DNA of 64,000 nt. Origin: Toxorhynchites rutilus septentrionalis (lineage: Eukaryota; Arthropoda; Insecta; Diptera; Culicidae). Made by a program: the position numbers and the translations under genes. Within the stretch, counting starts at the first letter, position 1; every line of letters starts with the position of its first letter. This document shows positions 21,901-32,007 of the stretch, piece after piece. Under the pieces are notes generated by a model that was not told the DNA's origin, made no database searches, and was given only the letters and a program-made list of their open reading frames with translations. The stretch is from the NCBI RefSeq assembly GCF_029784135.1, contig NC_073746.1, positions 286,761,348 through 286,825,347 of the forward strand, in the 5' to 3' direction.

Positions 21901-22566
21901 AATAGTCTCAGCTCTTTAGAGGCACTTCGTTCGGTAAGGTCTAGATATTCTTCGTATTTCTTGTCTGGAATCCAACAGCTTTTAAGTGTTTTGATGAGTA
22001 GATCATTTAATATCACTTTTGTATGGATTCCCTCTCATTGTTCGATACCAGGAAATGAAAAAGCAGATTTTCTAGCTAAAAAGGGCGCAATGGAAGGAGT
22101 CTTATTTCATAGGCCCATTACTTTTGATGAATATCTCAATATTCCTCGTGAACGTGCACCTGAATCTTGGCAGACAAGTTGGAATGGAAGTGATAAAGGT
22201 CGGTGGCTGTATTCTATCATTCCTAAAGTTTCCCTCAAATCATGGTTCAAAGGATATAATTATTCTCGTGATTTCATACGGGTAGTGTGCAGACTAATGT
22301 CTAATCATTATTCCTCGAATGCACATCTTTTCCGAATTAATATTAGTGATAGTAACTTATGTGTTTGCGGTATAGGTTATCACGATATTGATCACATTGT
22401 GTGGTATTGCTCTGATTTTCAAAATAACAGGTTATCTTTAATAGAAAATTTCCGCGAAAAGGGAATGACCCCCTATGTTTCGATCCGCGACGTTCTGGCT
22501 ACACGCAATCTCGATGCTATTTCGTTGATATATTATTTCCTCAAGTCCATACCCTTTCAAGTATGA
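18898..22566 (+). CDS. I-element ORF2: endonuclease, reverse transcriptase, RNase H (1222 aa)
   Basis: ORF2 makes and integrates the cDNA by nicking the target and priming on it. Residues about 12-225 are an APE-type endonuclease (WNCRSL, ALSETWL, GDFNSHG at 140-146, SDH at 215-217). Residues about 400-700 are reverse transcriptase: SYRPIAMLSC, GFRRGKGTNDC, FLDIKGAFDS, GLPQGSCLSP and YADD at 654-657. RNase H at about 940-1065 has FFTDGSS (Asp945), AELAAI (Glu978) and NEKADFLA (Asp1057), but the third acidic position reads SNSLSS (Asn1002) where the relative at 26 kb has TDSLSS. A C-terminal CxC...H...C motif spans 1155-1171. The whole frame is intact. Translation is probably coupled to ORF1 through the 8-nt overlap. 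Confidence 0.93.
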   Translation: MPNLLNESEKSTILQWNCRSLLPKLDSFKQMLHFLNCDVFALSETWLRSDNVLNIHDFNIIRLDRDDSYGGVLIGIKKCYPFYRIPLPLVTGIEILACQARIKGRDLCIASIYIPPSTMLNYRNLVNIIELLPQPHLILGDFNSHGIGWGESFDDRRANSIYDLCDEFNMTILNTGDITRIAPSPGRASRLDLSLCSSSLSLDCYWKVIQDPDGSDHLPITVSISNYSESSGTMNVQHDLSRNIDWKRYSSIISESVALVHELPPLEEYNFLAGLIHDSAIDAQTKRFPGNSFGSRPPNLWWDQDCTDLYKEKSNAFKDWRKSGSCERYDNYIYLERKFKSFIKANKRGYWRNFVNGLSRESSLSTLWRVARQMSNSSHSNEQIEYSEWWIYDFAKKICPDSAPAPPPFLETSDDIAPPFSMAEFSLALLSCNNSAPGSDRIIFNLLKNLSDNAKKRLLKLFNVFLEQNVVPHEWRQIKVIAILKPGKPASDYNSYRPIAMLSCIRKLLEKMILSRLDSWIESNNLLSPSLFGFRRGKGTNDCLALLSSEVDIALCSKQQMASVFLDIKGAFDSVSIEVLFEKLHLNGFSPKLNSFLFNLMREKHMSSSHGSSSVLRISYMGLPQGSCLSPILYNFYVNDIDVCLSGNCTLRQYADDCVVSVMGKDSVDLYNPLQISLDNLVDWACKLGFEFSTEKSEMVVFSRKHHPAQLQLKLLGRTIRLSLSFKYLGVVFDSRGTWGKHIGYLKQKCQKRINFLRSITGTWWGAHPDDLIRLYKTTVLSVMEYGSFCFRSAARTHILQLERIQYRCLRIALGCMQSTHTMSLEILAGILPLSVRFFELSFRFLIRCETLNPIVIANFEKMLTLGTQSKRMLLYHEFLTLESPSASSGFQSIPSILFNLSINFDMTMKVYVSGISGDLRQIVMPAIFLSRYKHIDSTKTFFTDGSSLHGSTGFGVFNIDFSTFRKLSLPCSVFVAELAAIYTALQHIQSLSPEHFYIFSNSLSSLEALRSVRSRYSSYFLSGIQQLLSVLMSRSFNITFVWIPSHCSIPGNEKADFLAKKGAMEGVLFHRPITFDEYLNIPRERAPESWQTSWNGSDKGRWLYSIIPKVSLKSWFKGYNYSRDFIRVVCRLMSNHYSSNAHLFRINISDSNLCVCGIGYHDIDHIVWYCSDFQNNRLSLIENFREKGMTPYVSIRDVLATRNLDAISLIYYFLKSIPFQV

Positions 22567-22990
22567 GTATGTGTGTATTTTTTCTGTTATTTTAAATTAT
22601 CGTTTACATCTCCAACTTTTTTGTTTTTTGTTATTAATATTTCCATTATTTACCAATAATCTATGGTTTTAATGTTTTCATTTTTCTCCAACTATTTCCC
22701 TCAGAACTTAAACACATTCAGATTCACGCATTCGCACGCAATCTTCAAGGAGGTGGTTATCTCTATCAAAAAATCCTCAAGAAGAAGCCTCAAATATTAT
22801 TTTATTATGTATTGTTATATAATTATTTATATTGTATCATTTCTTGAAAAAACTATAGGGTTTTTATGCCTTTTTGAGAAAGAACAATTGCATATTTCTA
22901 CTCACAAGGGCTTTTCCCTATTCACAAACACGGCTCATTGATGCTTAACGTTGCTGAGCCAATTGAAAATAAATGATTTAAAAAAAAAAA

Positions 22991-24140
22991 ATGATTTGAC
23001 TTCTGTTTCGACCTTTCTATTATACTCTTCGTGTGCATTTTTAAGGGCAAAATTTAGTTCTTTGGAAATATTCTGATATTCCAGCAAATTTTGATTCCTT
23101 TTGTCTGTTTTGTATTTTTTGTGTGCTTTTTGTTTTCTATTCTTTAAATTTCTCATTTGAGCGTTATACCAAATAGGATATTTGCTGGTTGAATCTCTTC
23201 GTCTTCTTTTCTTAGGCACAAATTCTGATATTATGTTATTCAGAATTTTGTGAAGAATATGTACGGATAAGTTGACATCTCGTTCGCTGTTTAATAAAGT
23301 ATGCCATTCTATGGCTTGTAGGCTACATTTAATTGCTTCAAAGTTCGTCTTGTTGTATTCCAGTACTTCTTCGTACTCCCAGTCGATGGGCAATTGCCTG
23401 TTATGTACAAAGATTGAGTATTCATTTACTGTGTGAATTTTTTCATTTTTCCAAAGGGGAGTCATGGACTCATTCACACAAAAGTCGTCGGTGATGCTAG
23501 TAAATAATAGGACTAAATAATAATTTTGGGATTTTTTACGTGATTTATTTGATCAAGACCGAGATGTGCAATTTCGTCAAACATATAATGAAGGGTTTCA
23601 TTTTCCCCGACGACTGGAAGTAGAAAGCATTCATCATCGTTGTCGGGAATGAAGTCTACTTTATTTTGATTGAAGTCGCCATAGATATGCAATTTCTGGC
23701 TCTAGTTTTTCTGTAACTCGATTTGCCGTTTGAAAAAATAATTCATACGACTTTTTATTTGCGTGTTCGGGTGGGAAATACACGGTAGCAAATATGTGTA
23801 CTTCACCAGCTATAGATAATTTTGCCCAAACATGTTCAAATTCTTTATGTTTTTCGGTTATAAGTTCTTCAGAAGTGAAATTTGCATTAATGGCAATGAG
23901 GACCCCTCCTCCAGACATCTTCTGAGATAACGATAAGTTGCGGTCGTGCCGGAATACATTAAAATTATTTCCAAAAATTTCTTCGCTTCTTACGCTTTCG
24001 CCCCAGCTAGTTTCAGTTGCAAGAATAACAAAACATTATATTTTGATAAATTTCCTTCATTTTTGCTGGGCTTTTCATGCGATTGAAATTTTGACAATAT
24101 ATCAAAATTTCAGTCGGATTCTGTTGAGAAGGCGAAGAAG
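22991..24140 (-). pseudogene. Jockey-like endonuclease and linker, dead
   Basis: Minus strand. The endonuclease begins near 24140 (IYCQNFNRMKSPAKMKEIYQ-like), then ATETSWGE near 24010 with the catalytic Glu, MSGGGVLIAI at 23918 and VYFPPEHANK. The frame breaks after EPEIAYL near 23690, where the DFN motif would follow. 22992-23477 is the endonuclease-RT linker, rich in Lys/Arg (FVPKKRRRRDSTSKYPIWYN, RNLKNRKQKAHKKYK), ending EEYNRKVETEVKS at the I-element target duplication. The rest of the protein resumes at 16998 on the far side of the I element. Confidence 0.8.
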
Positions 24141-24185
24141 TTTCCTTCAGACTAATTCTACTTACTTTACTATTTTTTTCGACTA

Positions 24186-24747
24186 CTAATTCCCTTTAAA
24201 AGGCGCGTCAGCGTCGTTGAAAATTTTTCGGACTGTAGAATTTTGTTGCTGCTTCCCTAGCATGTTGTAGCCGTTGCGTACGTTCACTGGACAGGAATGC
24301 TCGGTGTGATTTGAGGTCTGCCAAGGCGTCAATACGTGAAATTCCCAGTTCTTCGTGCACTTCCAGGAAAATTTCACGCAAAAGGTTTATGTCTGTTACG
24401 TCCTCACTGTGTCCATTATTTTAGAATCCCATAGACGTGCCTTCAAAAAGCGTCTGTCGCCGGCTGCCGATTGCTCCGTAAGTCTTACTATAGGAGATCG
24501 CATTGGGTCCAGAAGAGGAGATACTTCTCCAGGTGCTGAATTCGGTTCTGCAAGTGTTGGCGGAATGGAATTTGCATTTGACGTTCGTTGGATATTGTTG
24601 TAATGTGGCTGGTTTTCTGCTCGGTACGCGTTGATTGTTTCGCCCTTTCTTGGTGATCCTAATGCTTTTATCATTATGCTTATAAGCAATAAAGCGTAGT
24701 ACTGAATGCACATATAGAGCTTCCATGAATACTTGTAAGCAAGTCAT
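24186..24747 (-). pseudogene. Probable ORF1 remnant of the Jockey-like LINE
   Basis: Upstream of the endonuclease on the same strand are two overlapping frames (24421-24747 and 24396-24713) and a short one (24186-24377). A stretch reads NSIPPTLAEPNSAPGEVSPL then RSPIVRLTEQSAAGDRRFL. No zinc knuckle is visible, so identity with ORF1 rests on position only. Confidence 0.4.
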
Positions 24748-24828
24748 CTCATGTCATTCGCCATAATTACGAACTTTTTTCGGCACAAATATAAACTTCA
24801 GATCCGACCGATACGTGGTTTAAACAAT

Positions 24829-25075
24829 GCGGCGTTACTTACTACAGAGCATCCGAAAGAATTGCACCTTTGAGTGGTGAGTTTGGTGAGCAATTGATCT
24901 TACGTATGGACCTGTAAATAGGCTACCATGTTTGTATAATTTGACACTTCTAGACTACTTTTTGTGGAGTTACGTAAAGTCTTTCCTCGCTGCGCATAAA
25001 CTTGCAACGATTAAGACCTTAGTGGACAATATTGCACTGGTGCACGAAGTGCTCGAAAAGGTAGTTTAAAATTGA
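24829..25075 (+). pseudogene. Tc3-like transposase C-terminal relic
   Basis: The segment reads ERIAPLSGEFGEQLILR, a break, then YNLTLLDYFLWSYVKSFLAA, HKLATIKTLVDNIALVHEVL and EKVV before a stop, with a trailing SSHGPS-like tail. The LDYFLWSYVK block followed by a helical tail is the C-terminal end of Tc3-like mariner-superfamily transposases. One frameshift near 24913 and several tail stops are present; the N-terminal half is absent. Confidence 0.65.
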
Positions 25076-25141
25076 TCATCGCATGGACCATCTTAAGCAT
25101 AGTCGCGGTCTATATTCTCTCTTATTTGTTTACATTAAACA

Positions 25142-25176
25142 ATTGGTCGGTGTTAAGTCAGAGGGGACCAAGTCGC
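25142..25176. repeat. Terminal repeat remnant (GTTAAGTCAGAGGGGACC)
   Basis: TTGGTCGGTGTTAAGTCAGA and the following GGGGACC lie about 70 bp past the transposase relic. A related inverted string, CCGGTCTGACTTAACATTGA, is at 29933-29952. Shorter relatives (GTCAGAGAGGACCATGTA at 29737; GTCACAGTGGACCATGTA at 25328; AGAGTGGACCATGTA at 25381) suggest several decayed termini of one family. Confidence 0.4.
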
Positions 25177-25398
25177 AAAATTGAAAATTTCGAGTTATTG
25201 ATTACATTTGGTTAGGCATTATGTAAGCACATACCACATTTATCAGATTTCGAGAATCACGCATACAGCAGGTATAATTGATCGAAATTGTTATGATTGA
25301 TCAACGAAAACCCCTCATAGTATGCAGTCACAGTGGACCATGTACCATTTACCATGGCGAAATGGCTCTATATCATGTGCAGAGTGGACCATGTATCA

Positions 25399-25401
25399 AT
25401 C

Positions 25402-25442
<41 letters not shown>

Positions 25443-28400
25443 TTAAATCGTTTATTTTTACAGGCTCAGTTACATAAGTTTAAAGGAGCCAAACTCCTAT
25501 CTGTATTATTACAAGTATATATAAACATTTTTCATTAATTCTAGTGTTAATGAAGTAGAGAACCGATTACTCGCGGTTTGCTCGAGTTTAGAAGGGTGAC
25601 ATTTTTTTCAGGAAAAGGAAGGGATATAAGGATATGTTGACAATGTTCACACTCACATTCATCATACTCAATTCTTAAGCCTATCTTATATCTAATATGT
25701 ATTTACATTTCACCTTATTCTATTTTTAGTAAGAAGGGATTTAATTTCTCGCGAAGGAAAAGGAAAAGGAGAATATAAGGATATAAGGACAATCACACAC
25801 GAAGATCGATAACTTTTAAGAAGACATATATTTGGGACATGTAATCAAGGTCTAACCGAGCCAACACATCTCTCACCGGCACATTGGGTTGTCTTCCTCT
25901 GGCCCGAAGAGAGTTTTCTAAATTCGATCTGGCAACAAGATACACCTCGCACAACCAAACAACGTGTTCGATGTCGTGGTAACCTTGGCCACAAGCAGAG
26001 ATATTGCCATCGGCAAGATTAAAACGAAAGAGTAGCGCGTCTAACGAACAGTGATTGGACATGAGTCGAGAGAAGGTGCGAATAAAGTCCCGACTGAAGT
26101 CCAGACTTTTGAACCATGGTTTGAGGCTAACCTTAGGGATAATCGAGTGAAACCACCGGCCCAATTCATCTTCATTCCACTTGCGTTGCCAGTTAACGAT
26201 GGTATTTTTACGGACTAAAGAATAAAATTCATTGAAGGCGATTTGACGCTGATAAATATCGCCTTCAATTGCACCTACCTTTGCCAATGAGTCAGCCCTC
26301 TCATTACCCGGAATTGAGCAATGTGAGGGGACCTAGACAAAAGTAATGACATAACAGCGTCTGGATAAAGCACTCAAAATTTCGCGTATTCTCTCAAGGA
26401 AGTACGGCGAGTGCTTTTCCGGCCCCACTGAACGGATAGCTTCGACAGAGCTCAGACTATCCGTTACAATGTAATAGTGTTCAACAGGTCGTGAGGCGAC
26501 GCTGTCCAGCGCCCAGTGTATTGCTGCCAATTCAGCAATATACACTGAGCAAGGATTCTGAAGACTGTGGGAGGTGCTAAAAAATTCGTTGAACACTCCA
26601 AATCCTGTGGACTCATTCATAGAGGACCCATCAGTAAAGTACATATTATCACAATTGACACGCCCATACTTTGCTTCGAAAATCGTAGGAACGATCCCCG
26701 ATCGATGATAATCTGGAATTCCATGGATTTTCTCCTTCATGAACAGATCAAAATGTACAGAGGAATTGATGTAGTCAGGAAAACAAACACGGTTGGGAAT
26801 ATACGAAGAAGGATCAACCTGCATGGAGATGAATTCATGATATGAAGTCATGAATCCAGAATGAAAATTTAGCCCGATCAGCTGCTCAAAATTTCAGATC
26901 ACCAATGGGTTCATGACCTTACACCGGATGAAGAACCGAAGAGATAATAAGTTGAAGCGATCTTTTAGTGGGAGTACGCCTGCCAAAACCTCGAGACTCA
27001 TGGTATGCGTTGAGGGCATACATCCCAACGCGATACGGAGACAAAGATACTGAATTCGCTCGAGTTTAATGAAGTGTGTTTTGGCAGCTGATTGAAAACA
27101 GAAACTGCCATACTCCATCACTGAGAGAATAGTTGTTCGATACAACATTATAAGATCTTCGGGATGGGCTCCCCACCAGGTGCCGGTAATTGTACGGAGA
27201 AAGTTTATTCTTTGTTGACATTTTTTACTCAGATACCTAATATGGGCCCCCCAAGTACATTTGGAGTCGAACCATACCCCAAGATACTTGAATAACATGG
27301 CATAAGTGATCGGTTTACCCAAAAGTTGAAGCTTTGGTTTTGCTGGTCTATGCTTCCTAGAAAAAACCACCATCTCTGTTTTCTCCGTGGAGAATTCGAT
27401 CCCTAGCCCAATGGCCCAGGTTGAAAAATTGTTCAAAGTATCTTGTAAGGGTCCTTGCAGGTCGGATTCGTTTGATCCTACGACAGACACCACTCCATCA
27501 TCTGCAAGTTGTCTTAGGCTGCAATTTTGTGTAAGGCAATTGTCGATGTCACTTACATAGAAGTTGTACAAAAGGGGGCTTAAACATGAGCCCTGGGGGA
27601 GGCCCATGTAAGAGACCCGACTTACTGCCGAATCTCCGTGAGAAAAGTTCAAATGTTTCTCACAAAGCAAGTTATATAACATATTATTCAATAGAGGAGG
27701 CAGACCCCGAGAGTGTAATTTGTCCGACAAAACCTCTATTGAAACAGAATCGAAGGCCCCCTTTATGTCCAAGAATACTGAAGCCATTTGTTTATTTTTC
27801 GGCGTAAGCCATTTGAATTTCTGAAGAAAGCAACGCAAGACAATCATTCGTCCCCTTGCCCCTGCGGAATCCATATTGTGTATCTGAGAGTAAGCCATTC
27901 GTTTCAACCCAATGATCAAGGCGAAACAAGATCATTTTCTCCAACAATTTCCGTATACAAGACAGCATTGCTATTGGGCGGTACGAATTGAAGTCGGACG
28001 CGGGTTTTCCGGGTTTTTGAATAGCTATAATTCGCACTTGTCTCCAATCATCTGGAACAATATTATGCTCCAGAAACCGATTGAATAAATTCAACAAACG
28101 ATGTTTCGCCACATCAGGGAGATTTTTCAACAAGTTGAACTTAATTCTATCCGTTCCTGGAGCCGAATTGTTACAAGAAAGGAGAGCAAGAGAGAATTCT
28201 ACCATCGAAAACTCGGAATCAAGATCGCACCTATCTTGTGGTATATCTCGAACAATTTTTTGCACAGGAACGGAATCGGGACAAACTTTTCGTGCAAATT
28301 TAAAAATCCATCGATGTGAATATTCTTCGCTTTCATTCGATGAAGAGCGATTTCTCATGTTTCGAGCCACTTTCCATAATTTTTTCATTGACGTTTCTCG

Positions 28401-29232
28401 TGACAAACCTCCCACGAAAGTTCGCCAATAAGCACGTTTTTTCCCTTTGATCAAGTTTTTAAATTGATTTTCAAGGTCCAAACACGTTTGAAAATTCTCA
28501 ATGGTTCCACGTTTTCGAAAAGCTTTAAATGCGTTCGATTTATCCTGATAAAGCTTGGAACATTGGCTATCCTACCATGGATTGGGAGGCCTTCGACGAA
28601 TAGTGGAGCCTGGGATGGGTTTCGTTTGAGCGCGAACCGCGCTGTCATAGATCAAACGAGAAAGGAAGTTATACTCCTCCAATCGAGGCAAACCATCTCT
28701 GGAATTGATGGCTAGAGCAATCGCGTCCGCATATTTTTTCCAGTCAATGTGTCTTGTGAGGTCATATGCCATGTTTATAGATTCAGAAGAATTCGACCCA
28801 ATGGTGATGGAAATTTTGATTGGCTCTCACTACCGTTGGGGTCCTGGATTACATTCCACTTGCAATCTAACGATAGTGAATTCGAGCAAAGCGAGAGGTC
28901 AAGAGCACTTGGGTTAGCAGGAGGTTTAGTTACACGTGTTGTTTCCCCAGTGTTCAAAACGGTCATATTGAAGCTGTTACAAAGGTTATATATCAAAGAT
29001 GAACGATTGTCGTCGTACTGTTCCCCCCAGGCAGTTCCGTGAGAGTTGAAGTCTCCCAAGATCAATCGTGGCTCAGGAAGGAGTGAGCACATGTCAACAA
29101 GTTGCTTGCGGCTAACCGCAGCTCTCGGAGGCCAATACAAGCTGACAATACAGAGATCTTTGCCTCTGATGTTTGCATGACAAGCAACAGCTTCGATCCC
29201 TCCAATAGGTGGAAGTTACATCATTTATATAT
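25399..29232 (-). mobile_element. 5'-truncated I-clade LINE, dead copy
   Basis: The copy occupies 25412-29219 and is flanked by ATCATTTATATAT (25399-25411 and 29220-29232). On the minus strand its 3' end is AATAAACGATTTAATAAAAA followed by a (TA)n tract at the left junction. It is truncated inside the endonuclease domain, losing the leader, ORF1 and the start of ORF2. Motif order and wording match the intact element at 17-23 kb throughout, but the sequence differs enough to be a separate subfamily. Confidence 0.88.
25793..29217 (-). pseudogene. I-clade ORF2 pseudogene
   Basis: From the right: an endonuclease fragment (LILGDFNSHGTAWGE near 29050; the SDH motif near 28825 is destroyed by a small deletion). 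A linker with KKLWKVARNMRNRS follows, then reverse transcriptase: SYRPIAMLSC and GFRRGKGTNDC before a frameshift near 27800, then FLDIKGAFDSVS and GLPQGSCLSPLLYNFYVSDI. The catalytic box reads LADD instead of YADD near 27508. In RNase H the acidic residues TDGSS, AELAAI, TDSLSS and NERADSLA are all kept. In-frame stops lie near 26893 and just before PSHCSIPGN (26333). The C-terminal CGQGYHDIEHVVWLC motif is near 25970. Confidence 0.88.
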
Positions 29233-31210
29233 TGAATTTAAACAATTTTCATGCGCCGAATTCAAACCAAATAAACATTTTCTTGAAGCTAATATGTACC
29301 TTGTCGAAATGTGCTTGAACCCGTTAGTGTAAAGTGTTCACATTCTGAGTATATTAAAACATAAATTTGGTCAACTCTGTAAAATATGCTGGTCTTCAGT
29401 GTGAATGATCGAAAAATATACTATTTCAGAGTGCTATTCAGATTGTAGCGGTGACAATGAATTTGACGAATATTGTCTAAGATGATTGAAAATAAGAAGT
29501 TTATAATTTAACATGTTTGTCTTCCAATCATATTCATGCCTGTAATGAATGGCAGAGCTATTATGCTGAACGCAACCAAATGTTTATGTAGTTCCAACCT
29601 CACACCCCTTCTCTCATCAAGTTTTATAACAGAATGGCACACTTGGACTCACAATTATTAATTGATTGAGACATTTTTCGAAATTGTTCAGTCAAAGTGA
29701 ACCAAATCTTATCTTAAAAAATGCTTCATTTGGTTCAGTCAGAGAGGACCATGTACGTATAGGCAGCCAAATAGGTTCCTTTTTGGCATGATTCTTGAAG
29801 TTTTTTACCATTATCACTCGTCAAAGTATTGCCAGAGAGTAGCCAACATTTCTGAGAACAATATTGAAAAATTAAAAAAAAAGCACTGAACTTCAAGTTT
29901 GTTTTTCTCGCAATCATAAAAATGTCACATAATCCGGTCTGACTTAACATTGACCAATTTATCTTCAACAAAATAAATTGCATACGCCAATTTATATTTA
30001 AAAGTATTTGAAACAAATCAAAAACTTTTTGATTTTTTTTTTTTGTAAACTGAAAACTGCCTTCAAAATCCCCCTTTATTAAATATAAATCACAACCGTC
30101 AAACCATCCTGTATTTTTCTGTGAATATCAGCATTCATAATCAGCAAACGTTGCATAGTTCAAACAATCGCAGATCATGCAGTATTATGGCATTATCCCA
30201 TTGCTTATATGTGATCATCGTTTGCATCAACGACCAATGAACGTTGTGTCTGTGCGCTGTAAACTCGTCAACAGATTCCTAACATCATATTTCTTCATCC
30301 GAACCCTCAAAAAGTGTAAAGTTCTTTGTTCATATACCGACAGTGGTCTGGACGCACTTCTCTACCTTCACAAAATCCACTTCAAGGTGATTTTCTGAGT
30401 CTTATTCGCCCAGCGGAAACGACCCGAGGCAAACGCAACGGTTTCTAATTCGATTCTCCACGTGGTGGTATTTTTCAGCCTGAGATGAAAGAAGCAAAAA
30501 ACTATAATTTCACCAACCCTGACGGACTCCGTTTGTGTAAACAAATGGATTGAATACGGTTGGATGACGGTGTTATGATTCGATCGAAGCGGTAGAAATG
30601 CAATCTATATGAAAATGTTTAAAAGATGAGGAGTTTTGTTTGACTCTGTTGCATTTTGAATTAATATAACATATTTTTGGGCTGCGGGAAATGAAGAGAA
30701 TTGTGCTACACGGAATATCTATGATATATGAGCTGAAGTTTGTTTCCAATTTGCGCCAAGAAAAACATGTTTACCCGCCAGCGGCAATTGCAATTCGTTC
30801 GGAGTGCGTTCCCCTTGCGGGCACGATGTACTCGAGAGAATACATTGAATCTACCACGTGGATTTCAGTGAGGATGTGGGAGCATTATGTGGATTGAATT
30901 TCTCCCCATTCGAGACGGATTTGGATGTGCCAAGATGCACAGTGGGAAAATGCAGCAGTTTTACGCTATGTGTTGATGTGACAACACATCGATCAGTTAG
31001 TTTGTAAGAATGGCTAATATTGGAGCTTTCAGATGAAGTTCTTAGGAGCTACTCATACTAAAATGATAGCAAACAAAGTATTCTAACAATCTTTTGGTTA
31101 CTTCACAAACTGAAGGTGTTTCAGTGATGTAGCTTCTAAAAATTGCAAAACAAAAGTCAAAATATGAATAGCAATTCAAGTGGATTCAAGAATTCAATTG
31201 CGTAATTAAC
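29233..31210. other. No supported gene; decayed repeat ends
   Basis: Contains the two short terminal-repeat relics near 29737 and 29933-29952. Otherwise it has no ORF with a known domain and no RNA gene. 30420-30900 is somewhat less AT-rich and may be unique DNA. Confidence 0.4.
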
Positions 31211-31211
31211 T

Positions 31212-31402
31212 TTTGAACGGCGCTAACGTTCCCAGAGGAACTATTGCCGTCTCAACATAGGCTTTACTAGCGTCATTTTTATTACTAGTACTTAGTTGAG
31301 ATTTTCGTTTGCCAATGTATTTTGAGTGGTAGGCTCTAGTATAAACGTGACCACAGTGTAAGTCGGAATAAATTTCTTTGACGGATAATCTCTAAGTAGG
31401 AA
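31212..31402 (-). repeat. SINE-body-like dispersed repeat fragment
   Basis: The block GAACGGCGCTAACGTTCCCA, CTTAGTTGAGATTTTCG and GACCACAGTGTAAGTCGGA resembles, from memory, the body of a common mosquito tRNA-derived SINE. The tRNA-like head is absent. Family identity is not shown by this window alone. Confidence 0.35.
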
Positions 31403-32007
31403 CACTACACTCTGGCATGATAATGATGATTTTTGTGATTATGTGCGATATTTGTGAGAATCTCGAAAACCAATTTAACTTTGAAATAACAAAAAAAAAT
31501 TGTTATGTGATGTACTAAATTAATACATCGATCACCATTTTTCCAATTCAATTCAAGTATACACATAGGAACAATACAGGAAATACGCAAATATTTATAC
31601 AAAAGTTTATGGGTCTGTACCTACTGCCACGGACGGGATCTTGACATAGGACTGTGTAGTAATTGCATTTGAACTGAGTTTTTTCATTATTCAAAATCTG
31701 TAATTTTTTCCGTTTTGATACATCAAATTGAAGCCCTAAAAAAACCGTTTCCTGTATGAACTTTTATACTTTAAACGGATTAGAAAATGTGGTAGAATCC
31801 GGAACCACATTCTGTTCATAAATGTACACAAAAATTCCATTTAATCCATTACTATCCTTTTATTCTGTTTATTCAATTATGCAGAAGAAGACAAAGAGTC
31901 ATCATTTATCATTTTTAAACACAAGACTAAATAGTTAAGATCTACATAAATATGAGTCTAAGTCAAATAATTAAAAAAAAATTAAAAAAAATTACTACAG
32001 AAATATA

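Larger units (their letters stand above)
16999..22990 (+). mobile_element. Full-length I-clade non-LTR retrotransposon
   Basis: This 5,992-bp element is bounded by an exact 13-bp target duplication and ends in AAATAAATGATTT plus an A10 tail. Order: a 434-nt leader, ORF1 (gag-like, three zinc knuckles), ORF2 (endonuclease, reverse transcriptase, RNase H, C-terminal CCHC), and a 424-nt 3' region. RNase H after the reverse transcriptase, together with the C-terminal HDIDHIVWYC motif, places it in the I group rather than Jockey or CR1. Both ORFs are uninterrupted, so it looks young. A related but dead copy is at 25412-29219. Confidence 0.93.
14930..24750 (-). mobile_element. Jockey-like LINE (minus), split by two younger retroelements
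   Basis: Reading right to left, the element has an ORF1-like tail near 24400-24740, an endonuclease from about 24140, a linker ending at 22991, then reverse transcriptase from 16998 down to 15018 and a 3' tail with AATAAATAAATAAAT near 14940. The linker and reverse transcriptase are separated only by the I element at 16999-22990, which carries a 13-bp target duplication. A second insert lies at 16062-16451. Removing both leaves about 3.4 kb. The 5' end near 24750 is approximate. Confidence 0.85.

Noticed and set aside
25405..25433. (TA)n tract as an independent microsatellite locus
   Set aside because: It sits at the junction of the target duplication and the A tail of the truncated I element and is best explained by growth of that junction.
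25142..29955. One large transposon spanning the I-element copy, bounded by TTAAGTCAGA termini
   Set aside because: The two termini differ after 12 bp and align better as separate decayed ends read in the other direction.
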